Below, one piece after another: positions 53,303-62,560 of a DNA stretch of 64,000 nt. Within the stretch, counting starts at the first letter, position 1, and each line of letters opens with the position of its first letter. The notes under the pieces are model-generated. The model was not told where the DNA came from and searched no databases. It saw only the letters and a list, made by a program, of their open reading frames with translations. Origin of the DNA: Nematopogon swammerdamellus (lineage: Eukaryota; Arthropoda; Insecta; Lepidoptera; Adelidae); the NCBI GenBank assembly GCA_946902875.1, contig OX336345.1, forward strand, positions 12,803,395-12,867,394, read 5' to 3'. The position numbers and the translations under genes are program-made.

Positions 53303-53310
53303 GCTGCATG

Positions 53311-54099
53311 CCAACATCGCAATAGCTAGCAGGCGCTTGGGCAAAGTTGATGTGTGTGTTTACCCAGAGAGAGAACAGGGTTAGGTCTTTACATTTACTA
53401 ATACAGTATTATTAGACAGTTAGTATGACGCAGTATTACTAGGCTACTCCAATTTTAAGACGTGAATCGAGCAACGATGTGGTAGCGACATGCGGCGCAC
53501 GCTACTGGAATGCGCTAGAACTATCTGCTATGGAACTTACGATATTGCTGCGGAGACTTTGATGACAGCCTGTCGGCATTTAGCGCAACGTTTCATCGTG
53601 CGGCTCTATTACGAGATCGTCTTTGTCGGCGATGATGACGAGGTAAATAAGTTACCTGTTACGTGATAACTTTCAACGTAAATAAATATAAGGGCACCTC
53701 CTAAGGGGAAAATTGTAAGGCAAAAATCGTCAAGAGCGTATGAAACAACCGTTTCACCGAGGATAATCGCTAGTTTTATTTGAATATAGAATCCAAGGTC
53801 CGTCATCCTTCATTTCATTCTATGTCCGTCTATGCACGTACATTTATGTCAATAAAATTCTGACGCCATTTATTTAAATGCCTGAAATAAGTATTCCCTG
53901 TCTCTATTACAATATGTTAAGGCTCTAGCTGCTAGCCTGATCAGCCTGTAGAGGTCTAGATAGATAATCGGGTATACAAAGACGTAGGAATTGAAGGATA
54001 TAATTTAATGACTTTAGTTATAAGGGTTTAACTAAATCCAATTTTTTTTAAATAAACACCGAGAAATGCCTCCCCCTTCTCCCCACTGTGGTAAAAATC
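53311..54099. other. No gene recognised
   Basis: Unique DNA; nothing recognised. Confidence 0.4.
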
Positions 54100-54278
54100 G
54101 GCGAGTAGCCGAGTGGTTTGGGCATCGGCTTCTCATGCGAGAGGTCCGAGGTTCGCGTCCGGTAGGCGTGTACCAATGAGTTTTTCCTGATGAAAAAAAT
54201 TACGTGAATATTTACACCTGCTGCTTCACCGTTCGGAACCGGTGTAAAACTGTAGGTCCCTTCCCTTGCCCCTTACTA
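54100..54278 (+). mobile_element. SINE-A 5' part (interrupted copy)
   Basis: A box GTAGCCGAGTGG and B box GGTTCGCGTCC (diverged from GGTTCGAATCC), head extension, GTGTAAAACTGTAGGTCC, CTTCCCTTGCCCCTTACTA. Continues at 55515 after a LINE insertion. Confidence 0.88.
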
Positions 54279-54557
54279 TTTTTTTTTTATGGGAAGCACG
54301 ACATATGTCGCGCGCCGACCCCACGCAGAGGCGTAGTCCGAGGGGGTATCGTCAGTATGTGGACGCATTCCCAACCTGTTGCGCGTGGAACAACCGTAGA
54401 ATGGGGATGGAGGGATCGCATCGTGCAGCTCCTTGGAACACTCTCCGTGGTACAGGCGATAGAACACACACAAAGATCCAACGTCCCTGCGGAGTTGTAA
54501 GGTCTCTAAGTTAACGAGGCGTACAGTACGTACGTATTTTGCGGATCCGTCCCACAA
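54276..54557 (-). pseudogene. LINE RT C-terminal domain fragment
   Basis: Reads HLWDGSAKY-type start, then LETLQLRRDVGSLCVFYRLY, HGECSKELHDAIPPSPFYG, GMRPHTDDTPSDYASAWGRR and runs into the A-tail. Equivalent to residues ~270-330 of the frame at 42506. The expected 'FL-R-A--WN-LP' end is missing. Confidence 0.8.
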
Positions 54558-54570
54558 ATGAGAACAGTAC

Positions 54571-54996
54571 CTACTTCACGCATGAGCGAATCTGCGCTTT
54601 ATAAAGAAGCAGTTTTTGGCTCGGCGTAAAGTACTGACGCACCATGTTGAGGACATCCAGCTTCCTTGAGGCTACCTTAGCTTTCTCCTCGATGTGGCGT
54701 CCAAAATTAAGGTCGCGAGTTAGTTCGACCCCGAGAATCCCAATGTGCTCCTCGACCTTGAGAGTAGTTACTTGAAAGGTGGGGTCTGCTGTGAACGGTG
54801 TCCGCTTCGCACTGAATATACACGCCTGAGTTTTACTCGCGTTAAATTCGACGAGGCTTTGGAGACCCCAACCGGAGAACTTATTTAGGGTCTCCTCGAG
54901 CTCAAGCACAAGATGCAGCCTGTTTTCTCCACATCGCCGCTTGCGGTTGGACAACTTGTGTACATGGCTAGTGGCGTACTGTCGTTTGCATAACAA
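54571..54996 (-). pseudogene. LINE RT thumb/connection fragment
   Basis: In frame: LEETLNKFSGWGLQSLVEFN, ASKTQACIFSAKRTPF, GILGVELTRDLNFGRHIEEK, AKVASRKLDVLNMVRQYFTP and LLLYKAQIRSCVK, matching the region just after YADD in the 42506 frame. Frame differs from the upstream palm fragment; a short deletion lies between YAND and this segment. Confidence 0.85.
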
Positions 54997-55502
54997 TTAA
55001 TTTCGCCCGATTTGAGCAGATCATTAATGTGTAGCAGAAAGAGGGTCGGGGACAGCACGGAACCCTGAGGTACGCCTGCATCAACTAACATGGCATCTGA
55101 GCAACAACCGTCAATTAAGACTTTAATATTGCGACCATGCAGGAAGTCGGCAATCCAGCCACACAAACCGGACGGTAGGTCGTATGACGGCAGCTTGGAA
55201 AGAAGGGCTTTATGCCAGACCCGATCGAACGCTTTCGCTACGTCCAACCCGATAGCCGTGCCCTCGTCGTGATTTTCGAGCGCATAACCCATCTTGTGAC
55301 ATACGTGAACCAGAAGGTCCTCAGCTGACCGATTTAGGCGAAATCCATATTGGCGGTCGCTTAGAAGGTCCTTCCTTTCTAGGTATGTCATCAATTGAGT
55401 ATTGATGATGCGCTCCATCACTTTGCAGAGTAATGAGGTGATTTCTATCGGGTGGTGTTTTTCGAATCGGATAGGTCCCCCTTTTTTTGGGACAGGCTGC
55501 AA
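54885..55502 (-). pseudogene. LINE RT palm fragment, catalytic Asp lost
   Basis: 205 codons (begins at TTG, truncated). HHPIEITSLLCKVMERIINT, LSDRQYGFRLNRS, catalytic LDVAKAFDRVWH (Asp 87), VPQGSVLSP at 145-153, then CYANDST at 170-176 where active enzymes have CYADDST. The codon at 54984-54986 reads AAC on minus, one transition from GAC. The last ~25 codons are out of frame. Non-functional. Confidence 0.9.
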
Positions 55503-55514
55503 GTTAGCAGTATT

Positions 55515-55740
55515 TACTAGCTGGTAGGCTTAAATTGTAGCCGACTGGGTTGGTACCACCGTACTGGATGTAACATGGCCGCATAGCAGCGTCGATTGTC
55601 TTCTCATCTAGTTCAGTATAGCCAGCAATCCAGGGAAGTCTCCAGTATGACACCTACCTTATCGGAGGTGATACTGACTGATCGGAACATGTGCTTTGGC
55701 CTCTCCGACTCAGCCACCTATACCGGATTACATAAAAAAA
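55515..55740 (+). mobile_element. SINE-A 3' part (interrupted copy)
   Basis: TTACTAGCTGGTAGGCTTAA, TTGTAGCCGACTGGGTTGG, TACCACCGTACTGGATG, CATGGCCGCATAGCAGCG, tail (CTTATCGGAGGTGATACTGA .. CAGCCACCTATACCGG) and ATTACATAAAAAAA. Joins 54278 without loss apart from the duplicated TTACTA. Confidence 0.88.
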
Positions 55741-58604
55741 CCCGCAATGTTTGATGAAACGATGCAAAAATAAAAGAGCGTTCCCGCCAACTTCAGTGAG
55801 CCATGAAAATAACATCCAGCGAAACCTCATCGATCAAAATGTTCTCATATTCAAATGTAAATATAAATCGCCATATAGGAATATCTGGTGAAATCGAAAC
55901 AGCGAGAGTCGTAAACGTTTTCGATTCGCTGTAATCTGGATGTTAAATCGAACGTGAACTGGGTCGGGTACTAGTTTTTCTCCTTCCGACTCGGAAGTGT
56001 AAAAAAGTGCAGCGCCAGTGAAAGCTTCGTTCTCGTAGATTTGTTTGTGTTATTTTTTTTGGTTTGTTTTTTTTTTCTATGTCGTTTCAAGTGACTTGAC
56101 TTACTGCTGGCTACGGGACTACTGGAAGATAATATGCTGTTTGGCTAGTTCCGTTCACTATTTTGTTTGTGGTATAATAATCGAATGTGCTGAACGAAAA
56201 AGTCCTGGGGTAACGCAACTACTTATTAGCTATTGTATAGCTTAACAAATGCTAATTGCCACTCTGCCCCACTGGAAGTACGTTATTTAGTTCGTGCAAG
56301 TGAGACAGACAATGAAAATGATCCACTAAATTGCAAATTGTTAAAATAAAATAAATATTGTGCGAAGTGAACTTCGTAATTGTGTGAGTTATAAACTCGC
56401 ACTCGACTCGATGAAATATTCCACTATATTATAGACTGTTTTCTGTTTGTATTAATTAAAAATTTCCGAGCTTTACCGCTGCGACTATACTGTGCCGATC
56501 TTTTTTGCACTTTTTCGGTTACCGCTGTAAAATAATGGTTGTTTGCTTCTATTGTGTTGTTTTGTGTTTTATTCGGTTGCAGTTTTTAGTTCGTTAGTCG
56601 AACCGTTAGGTTGATTGTTTGTTGCAAGTAAGTTGTTCGATAGTTACTTAAATAAATTCTGTTTGATTTTAAATCTACATTATTTAGTTTTCCGTTTCGT
56701 CATTTTTCCTTAAATTACCGGGTAACCATGAATGGATATTAAATAAAAATCAGATCAATTCAAATGTATTTACTTCTCAATTCTCATTACTAAAACCCTT
56801 GATTTTTCACAACTGTATTTGTAAATTTTAATAAACTACTAATACTTAAGTAATTATATTTTACATAGATTTACTAACTGAAAATGAAAATCAAATGTGG
56901 CTGTGATAATTTGTCGTGGATTATTCTTAACAATAGTAAAACTTACATTTCAAAATGCCGGAATATTTTATATTTTTATTAATGGAGGAAACCCTTGGTG
57001 CGTGGTCACCGGACGCACTGACTTCGTCGAAACCTACGGAAATTTGCTAGTGGATAAGACAAGTGACAGGCTTTCTTCTTTCTATCTTTCCAAAGTTTCT
57101 TCATAGCCAGTCTAAGCCTGGAAATTCAAACAGCAAACGCTATAAGCGTACTGGGAACCATGTCAGAAATTTTGGAGGAGATTTTTTATTTATAAGTTGA
57201 TTACTTTAGGTTGATTTTATTATTTTTGAAATTTAATAGAGTTATGTTGAATGTTAAATTAAATAAAGTGAGAGAGATTATTCTCATTTGAAATCCAATG
57301 AAGTTTCAACAGTGCTCGTGTCATCCAGATTTCGCATCACATAGCGGTAGTCCCGCGGGAGGTAGTGGGTGACCGAGGCACAAGTGCACTCGCGGTTTGA
57401 TTGCATGGATTTCCGCCCGCCCCTGGCCCGCCCCTGCGCCGCGCCGCCCTGGTCGCGACCGGATTTTGAGAGGGCTCCCGTGGGCCCGCCCCACGATGGA
57501 TAGGTGCATGGTGCATGACACGCGACAAAATGGATTAGAGTGCTGCTACTGTGCTAAACTATAAGATTTGTATCACAGCACAGTCGTATTGATGGAATAT
57601 TGATTGCAAAATGAACTCAGATTGTGATTATTCATCTAACACAGCGATTGCTTGTGACTTGCTGGCGTAAAATTTGGAGCATATTTAGGCAATGCCACCT
57701 ACCCCCAAGCATTCAGGTTACCAGACCAAGTGACCTAAAAGTACTGAATAGTAACAAAAATCACTTGAAATTTAATAGCAGAAAAGAAGTAGAGAAAAGA
57801 AAAAATGTGTTTTGGTGCAAAAACACTTGGTGCATCTTAGGCAAATCAGATATTATTTTCTACAATAATAGCTTCGGGGCATCGTGCGTGACCTTAGGGT
57901 GAGAGGCAGAGTAAATCCATATCCTTAAAAATACAGCACGGCTTAGAGAATATTTAAATTGTAATGTGAATTATTTTAGGACTCAACTTCCATCCAGTTA
58001 CTTGGTTCACTTTGTGAAGGATTTTTGCTTATTAGCATACCTTAACTTATGCTTCAATATCTCTATAATTGTATTTGGTTTGAAAATGTTAGTTCTTCAT
58101 TATTTCCTTCGTCAAATAACGAAGATCACTCGAATGATTCAATTATGAATTACATAAATTCTTCTAAAATCCGAAAGCTCTGGTTTCCTCGGATTTCAAA
58201 CCACTTAAGTGGATACCGTCCATAATGACGTATACCCTTAGCGGATTGATGAGCAGGGACAGGGGAGCCAGGAAACAAGGAGCGCGAGGCAGTTTCCTTT
58301 TTAGTAGAAGCGGGATGGAATCGCCTCCAAGCACTTGTGACAAAATGATGGAGACGAGAATTTGGCGCAAATGTTTTTATTTTGATAAGTATGAAATTTT
58401 TTAATTTATATCTTTCTTTGATTTGCGATAACTAAATAATATACAAATTGTATTAAGAGAAAAATCATAAAAAAAATAAACATTTAATTACATAACATAT
58501 TTATAATATTAATTACCGAGTATATTGGAAATTGCCGAGTATAATGGAAATTGCCGCAAAACTAGTGGCGTGTTTTTTTTTATTTTTTTATTTTTGTTTC
58601 ACCT
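55741..58604. other. No gene; one GC island
   Basis: 57350-57500 is GC-rich (TTTCCGCCCGCCCCTGGCCC, GCCCCTGCGCCGCGCCGCCC). A donor-like TTGCAAGTAAGTTG is at 56621-56634 and TTTCTTTTGG-type tracts occur, but no exon pair is convincing. Small frames are unsupported. Confidence 0.4.
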
Positions 58605-58668
58605 CTTTTAGGGTTCCGTACCTCTAAAGCGAAAAAGACGGAACCTTATAGAATCACTCTTGTGTCTA
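58605..58668 (-). repeat. End of 'GGTTCCGT' repeat
   Basis: TTTTAGGGTTCCGTACCTCT, AAAGCGAAAAAGACGGAACC and TTATAGAATCACTCTTGTG: minus-strand end of the family at 48886-49130 (AAGAGTGATCCTTTAAGGGT). Runs into a poly-C tract. Confidence 0.6.
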
Positions 58669-58689
58669 CCCCCCCCCCCCCCCCCCCCC
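58669..58689 (+). repeat. Poly-C tract of 21
   Basis: Uninterrupted C run (G on the minus strand) where the related repeat at 49060 has GACAGACAGAA. With the G19 tract at 17589 it is one of two long homopolymer G/C runs in the window. Confidence 0.9.
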
Positions 58690-58713
58690 TTCTAAACTTC
58701 TAAACTATAGTGT

Positions 58714-58911
58714 CTAAAATGTATCTCTTTCTGCATAACAAATTATGTTGCCGTGTGGCAGCATATCACGAAGAAACAGCGTGGGAGACAACACAGAACC
58801 CTGTGGTACCTTTTGTGTTACTAGAGATGATCCTGTAGATTGAGAAACTAGAACATTATCTATACTTACCTTTAACTTTTCATAGGTGTGCATTAATCCT
58901 ACGGTACACAT
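58714..58911 (-). pseudogene. LINE RT remnant
   Basis: On minus: KVPQGSVLSPTLFLRDMLPH followed by GNIICYAE. This is the VPQGSVLSPTLFL..ND-L-G-I-CYADD block of the same jockey/CR1 group as 42506, with the 'H/FIN' of FINDML deleted and the second half of YADD replaced. About 65 codons survive. Confidence 0.75.
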
Positions 58912-61051
58912 TACCCGGTCAGTAGCCCCTTAACCCTAGGTTACTCACCAACTACCATCACTGTCATTCACATCATATGTCCCTCTTGTCGTAAATTCCG
59001 CTCGCACGAGATGCCGTGCTAAGTGATGTGGGCCAGTAACCTGTCACCTTGCCGTGTCCAACTCAATCTAGTCAACTGCTTGAGTCACTGTGCCTTAGTC
59101 GCTCTAATTAAGCCTCCTTAAGTGAAACACACTGAAGGCGACTCCCTTTTGGGCATACTCGTAGTTTATTTTGTTCAATGAATTCTGTATGCGGTGGTCG
59201 GTATTGAGGTAGTTATGTTATATATAACAGACCAATTGTACAGCCTACCGCAAGTTGTAGCAGGATATTTTTAGATATTTCCTGCACACGGCTGTGTATT
59301 CTTTGGTTATTTTAAGTATGTACCTACATAAATAAATTAATTTATTGTACAATAACTGTAACACACTAAACGGTGGTAGGGAAATACAATTTACCCTAAT
59401 TAACAGACCTGAATCTCAGAAATGTCTCGTAAAATAAGCTTGAATGAGCCTCATGCCGTGGCGTCAAAATTATAACACTGTTTCAGCGAGAAGGGTTTGC
59501 AGCGGAGGTTTCTCCGCCCCGCCCGCCGCGCCCCGCCCCCGCCCGGAAGGGGTTAGCGAGGGTCGCAGGGCAAGCGACGAGGGGGCACGATCAATGAGGC
59601 GCACCCTTCTGCCGCCGCCGGCCGGGTAATCCATCAAGCTACACCGGATTCCTATTGACATGAATAACGAAATAGTGACAACGGGCCGTGTCACTCGCGG
59701 GATCAAAACCTTCGTCAGACCGCTCTCAAATTGAAAACCGCACAATTCAAACAACCACCCGCATTTCCTCGATAACCAACTCTCGTTACTTTACGTAGAG
59801 TCGAATTTTCTTTGGGATTATATTCGGTGACTTTGTTTATGTCTCGAGCCAAACGAACGCAAGGACACGCAAACTTCACGGCATCTTCAGTCGTATTAAC
59901 GGACGAATATAGTCTATATTTGCTTAGTCGAATTTAACGACCACTAAATTTATGTAGAAATTCTCAATCTTACATTTTAGTGTTGCGAGCCTACATTGAT
60001 TTATTCCCTTCGTCCCTGTTGGACGCTTTCTTCTAGTCAGCGACGTCAAATTTTAATCCAGCTCTGACACGTTCTTCGTCGCGATTTTCTGGTGTGTTCC
60101 TTTATCATTGAATTTTTTTTACCAAAAAAAAAATGCTCATCTTTTTCGCAAGTTCTAAATCAAATAGTACCTATGTTATTAAATGTGTTTCACCAGCAAC
60201 ATTTACCAACCTTGAATCACATTCCACAATGTACATATTATATACTAGCGTTTGCCCGCGGCTCCGCTCGCGTGAAATATGAATTTCAAAAATAATGACA
60301 TAACTAACAGTATGTTTGCCTCATATCAGATGAAAGAAGATACATTTTAATACAGCGTAGATCTAACTGTGTTTGCCTTCACGTAAACTGCGTACTTTCT
60401 CGAAGAAAGTTAGCCACTGAGGGTTAGGCTGAAGGGGAAGTGCTGAACATTCGTTGGCTTACAAATTGACCGACTTTGTGTGTTATCATTATCAATGATA
60501 GATCTAAAACATTGTAGGCACAATATAATGGAATGGAAGTCTAATGAGGGACAATGTACCGACAACAAATATGTTTCAGGTCATAAGTAAAATCTAAGTA
60601 ATGATGATTTACTGTTCATTCGTATAAACATACGAGTAATAGTCACTCTTCTGACGGCGGATCCTATTATATTACAAGAGAACATAATTTCCCCGGTCAT
60701 TGTGGGCAGGCATTAGGCGTAATCAAATTTAATATCACAAAATTCATCAGCGCACAATAGGTGGCTGGTTATTGTGCGCCGCAGTTATTGTTGTCGGGCC
60801 CACTGTGCGCACTGTGGGCTCGCCCGACGTCTACTTACGCGGACGGACAAAAACTCCAGATATTGGACAATAGCAATCGCGGTGAACGATTTTTTTCGTG
60901 GAGTCAAGGTCAGTGTTATTTGAGTGCGACCTCTGAAATGAAAATAAACTTAGATTGGTTTCAGTATCTGCTTAGTATTTAATATATATTATTTAACTTA
61001 CAATTTCACGTTTTGTAATTGAAAATTTTTTTATGCACTGAATATTTTTTT
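58912..61051. other. No gene; GC island and a family K end
   Basis: 59510-59640: GC boxes (TTTCTCCGCCCCGCCCGCCG, CGCCCCGCCCCCGCCCGG). 60246-60300: CTAGCGTTTGCCCGCGGCTC, CGCTCGCGTGAAATATGAA, a family K end on minus. Otherwise unique. Confidence 0.4.
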
Positions 61052-61203
61052 GTGGAAACTGACACGGTTGGCTAGATCACCTACAACATCCGTGATGTCA
61101 GCCCATAACACCAGGTGAACCAGGTGCTATGTCAGTGCTTCCCTTCATTTCATTTCGGCTACACTGAACAGGACGGAAAACACGAATTATTTACATAGCC
61201 GTT
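61052..61203 (-). mobile_element. SINE-B 3' half, antisense
   Basis: TTTTTTTGTGGAAACTGACA, CGGTTGGCTAGATCACC, TAACACCAGGTGAACC, TCAGTGCTTCCCTTCATTTC and CACGAATTATTTACATAGCC; stops inside the middle region. Confidence 0.8.
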
Positions 61204-61412
61204 AAAAGTCGTCAATGGAAATACTAAATATAAGTTTTCAGCTTTTTCAGGTTTTGTATCGGTATAGTATTGAAACAGATTGGTGAACCAGCCAAAGGAC
61301 GCGGCGCGCGATCGCCAGGGGCCCAAATCCGCCCGCCCCTCTTCGTCGTTCATCTACCGCGCGGTTACGAGCGTTCGTAGGGCGGTTGGAAATCCGCCCT
61401 ACGAGCATCATA

Positions 61413-61781
61413 GCTCTCGGTAGCTCAGTGGTCGGTCGACTGTTGTTAAGCAACCCTGAGCACGGTAAGTACTTGGATGGGTGACCGCTCAACCGTTGGA
61501 GGCTGACTGTGGTTCGAATTGGACGTTAAACTGTAGGTCCCTTCCCTTCTTACCTTACTAGGTGGTAGGGTTTATCCCGCCCAAGTTGGTACCACCGCAC
61601 TGAATGAAACGTCGCGTCGGTCGAAACGGCTATGTAAATAGTTCGTGTTTTTCGTCCAGTTCAGTGTAGCCGACATGAAAATGAAGGGAATCACTAATAT
61701 GGCACCTAGTTCACCCGGTGTTATGGGCTGACATCACGGATGTTGTAGGTGATGTAGCCAACCGTGTCAGATTCCATAAAA
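61413..61781 (+). mobile_element. SINE-B, full length
   Basis: Head CTCTCGGTAGCTCAGTGGTC. The 5S-like promoter at 61444-61489 is the closest to true 5S rRNA in the window (GTTAAGCAACCCTGAGCACG, GTAAGTACTTGGATGGGTGA, CCGC). Central domain (CTGTAGGTCCCTTCCCTTC .. AGTTGGTACCACCGCACTG), tail to GATTCCATAAAAA. Possible short duplication ATCAT at both ends (61407 and after the A-run). Lies 210 bp from the inverted copy at 61052. Confidence 0.9.
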
Positions 61782-62454
61782 ATCATTGTCAGTGAACTAT
61801 CATCATGTCGAATGAGCTAACAATAATGTAGTAATATGTACACAATGTACACTCGCACACTGCGTCGTCCTGCATAATGTCAATAGTTTTAAAAAAATTT
61901 GGAATTATTATTTTTCCATTAAGTAGAAAATTTTAAATTCAACTCGGTCGGTTCAGAATTGTTTACTTATCCTCCGGACCACACAAATGAAAGTTGCACT
62001 TTCTTATAAATATTTCTACATATACATTCATAGATACATTTTCATTATCACGAGCGCACGTGGTGCAGTTTGCTGCCCCATTCATTTGTGTAGTGGTTAT
62101 TTCCAATGCGGTAATGGTCAGGCTGGTCCCTCACTTGTAGACAGGCTAACAGACGCGCTAACTCGTGCCGAAACTAATATGAGTCTCGGCGGCGGCGACG
62201 CGCGACGACGGACCGGCGCGGCGGCGGCGGCGGAGGAGTTGCGTTCTGTGACGCGGCGGCGCCATCTGACGGTTATACGAGTTGTCCCAACTTTTTATAG
62301 CTCTCGGCATCCCAATTTCGTCCTCCGGTCGAGCGAGAGAGTTTTCGATGTCTCTAGTTAAATTATATTGGCAGGGTGCTAGGAATTTTGTATGTGAGAT
62401 ACTCTACATTGTAGATGTGCATGATATAGTATGGATAATCCTAATAAATAAAGT
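61782..62454. other. No gene; GC island inside
   Basis: 62178-62275: GGCGGCGGCGACGCGCGACG, GCGCGGCGGCGGCGGCGGAG and GCGGCGGCGCCATCTGACGG (GCCATnTTG-like YY1 half). The 124-codon frame crossing it is not supported by any domain. Confidence 0.35.
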
Positions 62455-62560
62455 GCAATATTTGTAGCTGCCGATGCGCCGTCGTCAATTATATTTTTCT
62501 ATTAATAAGTCGATAACTACTCAATTAATTCGCATGGGCTCCTACTACAGTCTTAAACTA
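62455..62560 (+). repeat. Family K fragment
   Basis: GCCGATGCGCCGTCGTCAAT, AATAAGTCGATAACTACTCA and ATTAATTCGCATGGGCTCC match 51640-51710. Truncated. Confidence 0.5.

Larger units (their letters stand above)
54279..55514 (-). mobile_element. 5'-truncated LINE nested in SINE-A
   Basis: Ten-T run at 54279-54288 is its 3' tail on minus. TTACTA at 54273-54278 and 55515-55520 is the target duplication. The body encodes RT fragments in several frames (see the next three entries). Unlike the LINE at 42506 its last coding part ends abruptly before the tail, so the copy has an internal deletion near its 3' end. Confidence 0.88.

Noticed and set aside
61444..61489. 5S rRNA gene
   Set aside because: Only the internal promoter region matches; the rest of 5S is absent and the segment is the head of SINE-B.
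61987..62361. 124-codon plus frame
   Set aside because: Crosses a GGC-rich island; its Ala-rich middle is compositional and its ends are AT-rich noise.
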